A DNA stretch of 7,132 nt from Dehalococcoidia bacterium UBA2158 (GTDB taxonomy: Bacteria > Chloroflexota > Dehalococcoidia > Lucifugimonadales > UBA3495): assembly GCA_002328185.1 (NCBI GenBank), contig DCWQ01000022.1:1-7132 (forward strand). Direction: 5' to 3'. The stretch's first letter is position 1. Each line of letters starts with the position of its first letter. Shown piece after piece: positions 1 through 4,766 of the stretch. The notes beneath the pieces are model-generated. The model made no database searches, was not told where the DNA came from, and saw only the letters and a program-made list of their open reading frames with translations. Position numbers and translations under genes: made by a program.

Positions 1-117
1 CCTGAACCCACTCCCGTGCCAACCGCCATCCCTGTGCCTGGACCCACTCCCGTTCCAACCACCATCCCTACGCCTGAACCAACTCCTGTACCAACCGCCA
101 TCCCTGTGCCTGAACCG
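1..117 (+). repeat. 36-bp tandem coding repeat (Pro-rich stalk)
   Basis: Three 36-bp units (1-36, 37-72, 73-108) plus a partial fourth encode the 12-residue motif PEPTPVPTAIPV with minor variation (G for E, T for A). The array probably continues upstream. Differences are partly synonymous (ccc/cca, gtg/gtt/gta), as expected of a translated repeat. Such arrays vary in copy number by slippage or recombination. Confidence 0.9.
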
Positions 118-1314
118 ACAACCTCCCCAGTAGTTATCGCTAAATATTCATTTTCAGCCGAATCTTCATCAACCAAACTTACCAATGGATTATCTACAAA
201 AAGTAAAAGGTTCGGAATGTCTGTAGCAATTGATGGTGATACCATCATTACCGGTGATCCGAATGATTTTTTTGAAGGTACTGATTCTGGATCTGCCTCA
301 GTATTCAATTTATCTAGCGATACATGGATACAGCAGGCCCAGATAACCGCTGATGATATTTATCAGGGATATCTATTCGGTGAAGCCGTCGATATAGATG
401 GAGACACTGTTGTAATCGGTGCAACCGGAGGGGGAAAAGGTGCGGTATATGTGTTCGTCCTTCTAAATAGCATTTGGGCTCAACAAGCAAAACTAGTGGA
501 CCTAGCTACGGATTCTTCTGCGCAATTTGGTAAATCTGTTGCTATTAGCGGAAATACTATGGTTGTAGGCGCACCCACTGATGACGCACCTGAGACCGAT
601 TCAGGTTCGGCATTCGTGTTCACGAGAACTGATGATGTATGGGGTAAGGTGGCGCAGCTAGCACCAAGCGGGCGCATTTACACATTAAGTAATAATAGGT
701 TTGGTAAGTCAGTCGCGATAGACTCTGAAAGAATATACGTAGGAGCTCCAGGAGATTTGTCTACCAACGGAACTGATTCGGGCGCCGTATACGTATTTAC
801 TTTGTCTGATGGCAGTTGGGTAGAAGAGGCCAAACTTCACGCGAGTGACGGCGATCAAGGAGATAATTTCGGACACTCGGTTTCGGTCTTTAACGACACT
901 CTTGTAGTTGGTGCGCCTGCTAATGATAGTAACGGTACAGATTCAGGCGCAACTTATGTTTTCGTTCGTAATGGCACCGGTGGGTGGAACGAGGAGGTCA
1001 AACTCATCGCTAGTGACGGAGCATATGTCGATAACTTTGGATGGTCAGTTGCCGTAGGGGCGGATGTTGCAATTGTAGGTGCTTTATACGCGAACGCTCC
1101 CGGATCAGACTCGGGCTCTCTATATACATATGATCGGACCGGAACGAATTGGTCAGAGAGGTCAATATTGACCGGTACCGGTACAACTAGCAACGACAGA
1201 CTTGGAACATCTGTGTCCATAAGCGACAATGTAGCGGTAAGTGGAGCACCCGGAAATACGGAAAAAGGCAAGGAAACAGGTTCTATTCACGTTTTCACTG
1301 CGCAATTAAGATAA
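1..1314 (+). CDS. FG-GAP seven-bladed beta-propeller surface protein, 5'-truncated
   Basis: Frame 1 is open from the first base, so the gene starts before the window; the GTG at 16 is inside the repeat and is not a credible start. The visible N-terminal part is a Pro/Thr/Val-rich stalk (about 40 residues). It is followed by seven FG-GAP-type units whose Phe-Gly (or Leu-Gly) pairs begin at nucleotides 211, 376, 526, 700, 868, 1036 and 1201, that is every 50-58 residues. Each unit has the pattern FGxSVAI..DTxVVGAP..TDSGSxxVF. Seven units make a complete integrin-alpha-like propeller ending six residues before the TAA. FG-GAP domains bind ligands or calcium on the cell surface; the Pro-rich stalk suggests the propeller is held away from the envelope. 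No anchor is visible. The fold call is firm; the ligand and exact role are unknown. Codon use is A/T-richer than that of the SDR gene. Confidence 0.88.
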   Translation, partial: PEPTPVPTAIPVPGPTPVPTTIPTPEPTPVPTAIPVPEPTTSPVVIAKYSFSAESSSTKLTNGLSTKSKRFGMSVAIDGDTIITGDPNDFFEGTDSGSASVFNLSSDTWIQQAQITADDIYQGYLFGEAVDIDGDTVVIGATGGGKGAVYVFVLLNSIWAQQAKLVDLATDSSAQFGKSVAISGNTMVVGAPTDDAPETDSGSAFVFTRTDDVWGKVAQLAPSGRIYTLSNNRFGKSVAIDSERIYVGAPGDLSTNGTDSGAVYVFTLSDGSWVEEAKLHASDGDQGDNFGHSVSVFNDTLVVGAPANDSNGTDSGATYVFVRNGTGGWNEEVKLIASDGAYVDNFGWSVAVGADVAIVGALYANAPGSDSGSLYTYDRTGTNWSERSILTGTGTTSNDRLGTSVSISDNVAVSGAPGNTEKGKETGSIHVFTAQLR

Positions 1315-1485
1315 TCATTTCTGATCCCCACTAGTGGCTCAAAAGTGACTGAAAGTCTGACCACTTCCTGCGCTTATGGCCACTTATGGGTAGGTTGTAG
1401 GCTCGATTTTGCCGCTTACGACCGCTTATGGTCAATTCTGGCTAGGCATGGCACCCAACTCAAAAACCGGTGGGGGTGACCCCGT
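1315..1485. other. Non-coding stretch with short CTTATGG repeats and a palindrome
   Basis: No supportable gene. It contains a perfect 10-bp palindrome ccactagtgg (1328-1337). It also has a cluster of CTTAYG-type words: CTTATGG at 1373, 1383 and 1425, and CTTACG at 1415; the last CTTATGG lies in the inverted repeat GACC-gcttat-GGTC. No T-rich terminator is visible directly after the FG-GAP gene. The role of the cluster is unknown. Confidence 0.5.
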
Positions 1486-1513
1486 GTCAGCTCGACTCTG
1501 ACCATCGGCACCA
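1486..1513 (+). repeat. tRNA 3'-end-like fragment, left copy of a 22-bp direct repeat
   Basis: The sequence has the layout of the last part of a tRNA: 5-bp stem gtcag/ctgac (1486-1490 / 1498-1502), a 7-base loop ctcgact with T-C-G-A in T-loop register, seven bases catcggc (1503-1509), discriminator A and CCA (1511-1513). The loop has C where T54 is expected. No matching 5' acceptor strand (gccgatg) lies at the required distance upstream, so no complete tRNA is present. Bases 1492-1513 recur at 4184-4205 with one mismatch. tRNA 3' ends are common integrase targets, so an old attachment site is plausible; tRNA-Thr is one possible source but that is a guess. Confidence 0.55.
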
Positions 1514-1527
1514 TGTTTTCAGGCACG

Positions 1528-1567
1528 AAAAAGCCCCGTAGACCGAAATCTGCGGGGCTTCTTCTTT
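1528..1567. terminator. Rho-independent terminator, bidirectional
   Basis: A 12-bp stem aagccccgtaga / tctgcggggctt (1531-1542 / 1549-1560, one G-T wobble) with six-base loop ccgaaa is followed by cttcttt and preceded by an A run, so it can work on both strands. It follows the tRNA-like fragment and isolates the methyltransferase promoter from upstream transcription. Confidence 0.85.
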
Positions 1568-1627
1568 GCTAATGTCCACGGATTGGCCACGAACTTTTTC
1601 CGCGCTACATTGTCCAGACGTAAAACT

Positions 1628-1693
1628 ACCCCCATCCGGAAGCCATAGGGGCGGGGTATTTAGGGGTAGGGGTATTGGCAGCCGGAGCGTCAA
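1628..1693. repeat. G-rich dispersed repeat, copy 1, with G-quadruplex motif
   Basis: It shares the pattern acccccatc-ggaag...gggg-ggggta...ggcagccggagcgtcaa with copies at 2756-2824 and 5901-5964. This copy has four runs of four G (1648-1651, 1653-1656, 1663-1666, 1669-1672) with loops of 1, 6 and 2 bases, a canonical quadruplex motif. The C run at 1629-1633 could instead pair with the first G run. It lies about 100 bases before the methyltransferase start. No gene is supported here on either strand. Confidence 0.75.
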
Positions 1694-1752
1694 GATACAC
1701 AAAGTCACCGCCAGCGTGAAACGGTGGCCTTTTTCTATTTCTAGACGAAAAC

Positions 1753-1758
1753 TATAAT
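1753..1758 (+). promoter_or_regulatory. -10 box upstream of the methyltransferase
   Basis: A perfect TATAAT lies 30 bases before the ATG at 1789, predicting a start near 1765 and a leader of about 24 bases. The -35 region is only T-rich, without a good TTGACA match, so the promoter may be weak or activator-dependent. Confidence 0.5.
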
Positions 1759-1788
1759 GCCTGTAATCTATTTGATTAAGCCGCAAGA

Positions 1789-2652
1789 ATGGCATCGTCT
1801 ATCGAGAAGGTGATTGACATGGTGAACAGTTTCAGCAATCAGGACAGAAACGGAATTTGGGACCGGAGAACGCGGTTTAATGAAATCTTGGACGAAAGGA
1901 ATGAAGCTGTCTCAGATGTGCTATTTAAAAAGATAGGCAGTCCGCACGGACACCATTTCTTAGATGTCGGTTGTGGCGGAGGAGGGACGACCGTTAGGAT
2001 GGCAAATTCGGTTTCTTCGAATGCTCATGTAACGGGAATTGATATTTCTGAGTCTATTGTTTCTTTAGCTCAAGAAAATATGAAAAGCATCAAAAACGTC
2101 GACTTCATCCTGGCCGATGCCGAAACCTATCAGTTCGGGACAATCAAATTTGATGGCGTTATTTCTAGATTTGGAGTTATGTTTTTTTCAGATCCGATAA
2201 GGGCGTTCACAAACATACATGGTGCTATGAGAGAACACGCTTTCCTTACTTTCATATGTTGGCCGCCTAGGCAGGAAAATGCGTACTTCTACACCATGAC
2301 GGAGGCCGTATTAAAACATACTGGAAAAGAATATAGAGATACTGGAACCGAACCCGGCCCATTGGCTTTTAGTGACAATGCTTACGTGGAATCGATTTTG
2401 AATTCCTCAGGCTTTTCGAATGTCTCAATTGAAACTGTCAAAACCCAACTAAGCGCCAAAATGACCCCTGAATTCGATGCAGGCATGCATATGGAATATG
2501 GTCCATCGAGCCTATTAATCAAAGACGCACAGCCGGATGAAATAACGAAAAAGAAGATATATGAGGAGTTGTTATTCGTTTGCACCAGCCATCAAAAAGG
2601 CGAATATGTGAGTCACGATGCGTTGATTAGCGTCGTGTCGGCAATCTCGTAG
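1789..2652 (+). CDS. Class I SAM-dependent methyltransferase
   Basis: The 287-residue protein has the Rossmann-type methyltransferase core. Motif I is FLDVGCGGGGTT at about residues 57-68, the acidic end of strand 2 is GIDIS (83-87), motif II/III is DFILADAE (105-112), and post-motif strand 4 is FDGVISRFGVMFF (120-132). The rest resembles the UbiE/Methyltransf_11/25-type small-molecule enzymes, whose C-terminal part forms the substrate cap. It would transfer a methyl group from S-adenosylmethionine to a cytosolic acceptor that cannot be identified from sequence. The ATG at 1789 is preceded by a weak ribosome site (gccgcaag); an in-frame ATG at 1819 is an alternative. The gene stands alone between two terminators and is A/T-richer than its right-hand neighbours, consistent with transfer. 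The methyltransferase class is certain, the substrate unknown. Confidence 0.9.
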   Translation: MASSIEKVIDMVNSFSNQDRNGIWDRRTRFNEILDERNEAVSDVLFKKIGSPHGHHFLDVGCGGGGTTVRMANSVSSNAHVTGIDISESIVSLAQENMKSIKNVDFILADAETYQFGTIKFDGVISRFGVMFFSDPIRAFTNIHGAMREHAFLTFICWPPRQENAYFYTMTEAVLKHTGKEYRDTGTEPGPLAFSDNAYVESILNSSGFSNVSIETVKTQLSAKMTPEFDAGMHMEYGPSSLLIKDAQPDEITKKKIYEELLFVCTSHQKGEYVSHDALISVVSAIS

Positions 2653-2715
2653 AGACGCATTTGCCGCTCAGCATTTGAATTGAATTGGTCACCGTTTGGC
2701 GATTTAGCCAAAAAG

Positions 2716-2746
2716 AAGCCCCCTCTCTTGAGGGGGCTTTTCTTGT
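2716..2746. terminator. Rho-independent terminator after the methyltransferase
   Basis: A stem aagccccct / agggggctt (2716-2724 / 2731-2739) with a short loop is followed by the T-rich run ttttcttgttt and preceded by aaaaag. An A run on the left gives a possible minus-strand T tail as well. It is also the left edge of cassette B; an equivalent hairpin stands at 5861-5893. Confidence 0.85.
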
Positions 2747-2824
2747 TTCAGCGACACCCCCATCGGGAAGGCACCGGGGGTGGGGTACTTAGAGGGTAGA
2801 GGTACCGGCAGCCGGAGCGTCAAA
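2736..2824. repeat. G-rich dispersed repeat, copy 2
   Basis: The first 35 bases (2736-2770), covering the terminator tail, tgtttcagcgac and acccccatcgggaag, are identical to 5881-5915. The rest aligns with copies 1 and 3: ggggg-t-ggggta (2776-2786), then ggcagccggagcgtcaa ending at 2824. The region also shares the terminator-then-repeat order with copies 1 and 3. Minus-strand reading frames through copies 1 and 2 both contain ILTLRLP and come from the repeat itself, not from genes. Confidence 0.8.
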
Positions 2825-2831
2825 ATCCTAG

Positions 2832-2921
2832 CCTGTGGCGGTCGAGTTCTTCTTCGGCAACGACGAACGTAGCCTGGAACTTTGGACGGTGATTGCCGGG
2901 ATTTCCGGCTTCGATGATTAG
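2832..2921 (+). pseudogene. Coding-tail remnant ending SGFDD, copy 1
   Basis: After an in-frame TAG at 2829 the frame reads PVAVEFFFGNDERSLELWTV and then IAGISGFDD to TAG at 2919-2921. The same tail recurs at 3735-3812 and 6022-6099. A GTG at 2835 could start a 28-residue peptide but has no clear ribosome site. Its stop overlaps the stop of the minus-strand gene (TAA at 2918-2920), so the two are tail to tail. It is probably the duplicated 3' end of an unknown gene. Confidence 0.5.
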
Positions 2922-3364
2922 GGGTCTCCCAGGAACTCTCCAATGTCGAAATCGCCCATGAAAGCTCCAGGGTCAGGATTCCTAGTCCGAAGCCTTTCGA
3001 CATTAGGTCGCTCATTTGCCCACTCGATTAGCAGTTCTCCTTCCTCAGGGTCTGGATAAGCGACTATCTCGTCGCCATCGGCATCGTCCGTCACCACCGG
3101 CGGGCCGTACTGGTTGAGAAGTGACGCTGGTACTAGCCATTCCCTAATCGTCTTCCCTTCTTCGGCCCACTCAAACTCACTGATAGCATCATCCGGAACT
3201 TCGATAGCAAAGAGAGTCATCCCTTCATCTTGCCAAAAAGGCGCATCGGACACCCATACGCCTGCCCATTCCTGGTCAGAGAGGTATTGCTTAGACGCAT
3301 CACGAAAGCCGTCTTTAAGGATGGCTTCTGCCTTGGCCTTGCTGGTCACGTGGAACAGTTTCAT
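2918..3364 (-). CDS. Small protein, ADP-ribosyltransferase-like N-terminal domain (tentative)
   Basis: The 148-residue protein starts MKLFHVTS, with His5 in an HVT motif. It continues with ILKDGFRD (15-22), a YLSDQEWAGVWVSD segment (27-40) and the conserved-looking block EWAEEGKTIREWLVPA (65-80), with Glu75 in REWLVP. This order (H near the start, an aromatic/Ser strand, a late Glu) resembles the ART/KptA-like fold, and similar proteins are usually annotated hypothetical. The acidic stretch after residue 90 and the C-terminus ending in FLGDP are unassigned. The start is the ATG at 3362-3364, only six bases from a minus-strand -10 box (TAAAAT, 3376-3371). The transcript is therefore probably leaderless, which explains the absence of a Shine-Dalgarno sequence. 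It shares its promoter region with the leader ORF at 3407. A toxin or RNA-modifying role is possible but not shown. Confidence 0.7.
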   Translation of the reverse strand: MKLFHVTSKAKAEAILKDGFRDASKQYLSDQEWAGVWVSDAPFWQDEGMTLFAIEVPDDAISEFEWAEEGKTIREWLVPASLLNQYGPPVVTDDADGDEIVAYPDPEEGELLIEWANERPNVERLRTRNPDPGAFMGDFDIGEFLGDP

Positions 3365-3370
3365 GCCGGC

Positions 3371-3400
3371 ATTTTACACGTTTGATTGACCGTGTAGACT
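3371..3400. promoter_or_regulatory. Symmetric divergent promoter, cassette B
   Basis: Plus strand: -35 TTTACA (3373-3378), 16-base spacer, -10 TAGACT (3395-3400), then six bases to ATG 3407. Minus strand: -35 TCTACA (3398-3393), 16-base spacer, -10 TAAAAT (3376-3371), then six bases to ATG 3364. The boxes overlap because the region is a dyad, TACACG (3375-3380) and CGTGTA (3391-3396) around a 10-base centre. Both transcripts should begin at or next to the start codon. The dyad could also bind a regulator. The arrangement is repeated at 6194-6223. Confidence 0.65.
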
Positions 3401-3406
3401 ACCGCC

Positions 3407-3463
3407 ATGCGCTACCTATCTTCCATATCACTAGCACTTATCATAAGGAGGAACCATGGCTAG
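3407..3463 (+). CDS. Leader ORF MRYLSSISLALI..., 18 codons
   Basis: The ATG is six bases after the -10 box, so a leaderless start is predicted. The first 12 codons (MRYLSSISLALI) match 33 of 36 bases at 6230-6265 and 32 of 36 at 7025-7060. At 7025 they begin a longer secreted-protein start. Here the frame runs on through the AGGAGG of the next gene and stops at TAG 3461-3463, eight bases past the A of the next ATG (3456). That overlap is typical of translational coupling. The peptide may matter only as an act of translation, or it may be a remnant. Confidence 0.45.
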   Translation: MRYLSSISLALIIRRNHG

Positions 3464-3662
3464 ATTCAGCAAAGGCCAGCGGGTCAGGGCGACGTCAGGG
3501 CGGGAAGGAGTGATCACATTTGTAGCGCTACCCGCGACGGTCTCGTTGAGCCCCTTGACAGTTGGGGAGACACGGTCGGCATTTGTCCAAGGGTACGTGG
3601 TCAGATTTGACGGCGATGACAAACCCCAGGAAATAAGAGAGCGAGAGTTGGAGGCGGTCTAG
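3456..3662 (+). CDS. Small SH3/KOW-like protein
   Basis: The 68-residue product begins MARFSKGQRVRATSGREGVI and ends in the pattern YVVRFDGDDKPQEIRERELE. The sequence KGQRVR...G..G.V.F followed by Y.V.FDG and a closing E.ELE is the usual pattern of small SH3-like barrels (KOW, CarD-N or DUF-type). Such barrels bind nucleic acid or protein partners. The ATG at 3456 has a strong ribosome site, AGGAGG at 3446-3451, four bases away, and overlaps the leader ORF. The frame continues past the TAG (3660-3662) with no further stop until 3810, through a copy of the SGFDD tail; that could be chance or a nonsense mutation that shortened a longer protein. The specific function is unknown. Confidence 0.7.
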   Translation: MARFSKGQRVRATSGREGVITFVALPATVSLSPLTVGETRSAFVQGYVVRFDGDDKPQEIRERELEAV

Positions 3663-3812
3663 GTCTTCCCACGGGTCGTTAATGTGGCCCAAGGGCTGGC
3701 GGTATCGCTGGATAAGCCGCTGGAATGGGCCATCGGGTTCTTCTTCGGGAGCGTGGAACTTAGCCTGGAACTTTGGACGGTGATTGCTGATATATCAGGC
3801 TTCGATGATTAG
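3663..3812 (+). pseudogene. Coding-tail remnant ending SGFDD, copy 2 (longest)
   Basis: Forty-nine codons are open directly after the TAG of the SH3-like gene and in the same frame. They include PLEWAIGFFFGSVELSLELW and end in ISGFDD and TAG 3810-3812. A GTG at 3687 would give 41 residues but lacks a good ribosome site. Compared with the copy at 6016-6099, several codons differ synonymously (agc/agt, ctt/ctg, ata/att, tca/tcc, gat/gac), a sign that the tail evolved as coding sequence. The parent protein is unrecognised. Confidence 0.5.
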
Positions 3813-3875
3813 ACAAGCACTACCCCCGTGGCTAATATACCTCCGACCCCAATCGACTTAGCGTTGGAGGACACT

Positions 3876-4169
3876 ATGGCAACTTACATCTCTCTGCTCA
3901 GCTTAACGGAACAAGGCATCAAAACAATCAAAGACCTTCCTGCTCGAGTAGCGGCTGGCCGCCAGGCAGTGGAAGCCATGGGTGGCAAAATTGTTCAATA
4001 TTATCTAACGTTGGGCTCACAGGACGCCGTGGTTGTTTTTGAGCTTCCTGATGATGAAACAACGGCGAGTATGGTACTTGCGCAAGCGGGCCTAGGCAAT
4101 CTTCGCTCTACTACCATGAGGGCGTTCACGGAAGCGGAGATTCCTGGCGTTCTAAGCAAAATGCCGTAA
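3876..4169 (+). CDS. GYD domain-containing protein
   Basis: The 97-residue protein starts MATYISLLSLTEQGIKTIKD, the typical opening of the GYD family. The family block AVEAMGGKIVQYYLTLGSQDAV follows, with SQD in place of the G-Y-D triad, then VFELPDD, GNLRSTTMRAFTEAEI and a short end. GYD proteins are small ferredoxin-like (dimeric alpha/beta barrel) proteins of about 95-110 residues found in many bacteria; no activity is established. I chose the ATG at 3876 because GGAGG (3866-3870) is five bases away and the family starts there. The GTG at 3828 would add 16 Pro-rich residues with no ribosome site. It is preceded by the SGFDD tail and converges on the minus-strand KOW gene. Cytosolic. Confidence 0.88.
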   Translation: MATYISLLSLTEQGIKTIKDLPARVAAGRQAVEAMGGKIVQYYLTLGSQDAVVVFELPDDETTASMVLAQAGLGNLRSTTMRAFTEAEIPGVLSKMP

Positions 4170-4183
4170 TTAGAAGTCTCCCA

Positions 4184-4205
4184 TCGACTCTGACCTTCGG
4201 CACCA
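4184..4205 (+). repeat. tRNA 3'-end-like sequence, right copy of the 22-bp direct repeat
   Basis: The 22 bases ending in ggcacca match 1492-1513 at 21 positions (t4196 against a1504). Here the bases to the left (ctccc) do not pair with ctgac, so the T-stem is absent and only the tRNA end is kept. That asymmetry is what one expects of an attachment-site copy carried by an element. It lies 15 bases after the GYD stop. Confidence 0.55.
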
Positions 4206-4225
4206 GTTGGTGACCAGTTGGTCAC
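4202..4225. repeat. 11-bp tandem repeat forming a 16-bp palindrome
   Basis: ACCAGTTGGTG and ACCAGTTGGTC are adjacent (4202-4212, 4213-4223). GTGACCA-gt-TGGTCAC (4210-4225) is a perfect inverted repeat. It separates the converging GYD and KOW genes and touches the tRNA-like repeat. It lacks a T tail, so it is not a typical terminator; a recombinase or regulator binding site is possible. Confidence 0.55.
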
Positions 4226-4426
4226 TTATAGCGGCTCCACTTGGTTCACGTTGATGGTAATCACCAAATGGTTGTCGAGCAAGACGTAATGGCAAGGCAG
4301 ATGATCCTTAGGGAAATCAACGCTCCGCTGGAAGACGTTAGCGTCCACGGTGCCGGTATTGCCTTTGAACTTGCCGGAGATAATCTGCACCCTGTCGCCC
4401 CGGCCGAATCGGTAGTGAAAACTCAT
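4226..4426 (-). CDS. KOW-domain small protein
   Basis: From the ATG at 4424-4426 the product has 66 residues, starting MSFHYRFGRGDRVQIISGKF. The KOW signature is GDRVQIISGKFKGNTGTVDA, followed by VFQRSVDFPKDH, YVLLDNHLVITINVNQVEPL and the stop at 4226-4228. This is a single SH3-like KOW barrel of normal length; such domains contact RNA or the transcription and translation machinery, but a stand-alone copy has no known specific role. The frame stays open upstream to a TTG at 4534, which has AGGAGA ten bases before it. I prefer the ATG because the domain begins there, though it lacks a good ribosome site and the longer form (102 residues) cannot be excluded. A GAACATGTTC palindrome lies just upstream (4454-4463). 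Confidence 0.75.
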   Translation of the reverse strand: MSFHYRFGRGDRVQIISGKFKGNTGTVDANVFQRSVDFPKDHLPCHYVLLDNHLVITINVNQVEPL

Positions 4427-4453
4427 TGGCTCTAACGTTGTTGATTGATGATG

Positions 4454-4463
4454 GAACATGTTC
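4454..4463. promoter_or_regulatory. GAACATGTTC palindrome upstream of the KOW gene
   Basis: A perfect 10-bp palindrome 28 bases before the preferred KOW start. It is in a sensible place for an operator, but no promoter boxes can be matched with it. Confidence 0.25.
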
Positions 4464-4633
4464 TCGAAGGTAGTTGATTGGCCGGTGCTGGCGCAAGAAA
4501 CGGATGTCAGTTCGTCGCCCAAAACGTCGCCCAAAGGTTTGATGTCTCCTGAGGTCTGGTGAAACGCATTGGTACATTTCAGGCGTAAAGTTCTAAGAGA
4601 ATAGGGCTATATGAACCTATCAGTACGAATGGG

Positions 4634-4652
4634 AACGGACTTCAAATCCGTT
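4634..4652 (+). other. selC-like anticodon-arm hairpin (tRNA relic or att core)
   Basis: AACGGA-cttcaaa-TCCGTT has a 6-bp stem and a 7-base loop with T33, anticodon TCA and A37-A38. The inner 13 bases are identical to those of the E. coli tRNA-Sec anticodon arm as I remember it. A CCA-ended stretch, ctctga-5-ggcacca, follows at 4674-4691 with the same spacing as at 1496-1513. Acceptor, D and T stems do not form, so this is not a functional tRNA. Confidence 0.35.
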
Positions 4653-4694
4653 ATGCTATGGCTTTAGTACATTCTCTGAATCTAGGCACCAAAC

Positions 4695-4730
4695 CTTGAC
4701 TGGGTCAAGCTGGTAGACTGACCGGGTCAG
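4695..4730. promoter_or_regulatory. Tandem palindromic operator upstream of the SDR
   Basis: CTTGAC-tgg-GTCAAG (4695-4709) and CTGAC-cgg-GTCAG (4718-4730) are both perfect inverted repeats. Their centres are 22 bp apart, two helical turns, so two dimers could bind on the same face. They lie 36-72 bases before the SDR ATG. The first overlaps a TTGACT (4696-4701) that could be a -35 box, and TAGACT lies at 4714-4719, but that pair is only 12 bases apart. A TetR- or GntR-type repressor is a reasonable guess; none is encoded in this window. Confidence 0.55.
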
Positions 4731-4766
4731 GAGCTAGAGATTCGACAGTCGGCATAAGGGAGAGCT

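Noticed and set aside
1..117. CRISPR-like regular 36-bp repeats
   Set aside because: The units are directly adjacent without spacers and encode a Pro-rich stalk in one open frame.
1486..1513. Complete tRNA gene
   Set aside because: Only the T-arm, acceptor 3' strand and CCA are present; no matching acceptor 5' strand, D-arm or anticodon arm is found upstream.
1487..1795. Minus-strand ORF of 102 codons
   Set aside because: It runs antisense through the terminator and G-rich repeat. Its ILTLRLP segment recurs only because the DNA repeat recurs at 2704-3015, and its opening overlaps the start of the methyltransferase gene.
2704..3015. Minus-strand ORF of 103 codons
   Set aside because: It covers the terminator, repeat copy 2 and the tail, and overlaps the better-supported 2918-3364 gene in another frame.
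3828..3875. GTG start for the GYD gene
   Set aside because: No ribosome site, and the extra 16 residues precede the normal family start; ATG 3876 has GGAGG at five bases.
4454..4463. LexA-type SOS box
   Set aside because: GAACATGTTC has two bases between GAAC and GTTC, whereas the Gram-positive-type box needs four.
4611..4667. 18-codon ORF MNLSVRMGTDFKSVMLWL
   Set aside because: Weak ribosome site and no conserved feature; it overlaps the selC-like hairpin and could be chance. It does offer a trivial reading of that sequence, which lowers confidence in the tRNA interpretation.
4696..4719. TTGACT/TAGACT as a standard promoter of the SDR
   Set aside because: The boxes are only 12 bases apart, too close for sigma-70; the palindromes explain the sequence better.
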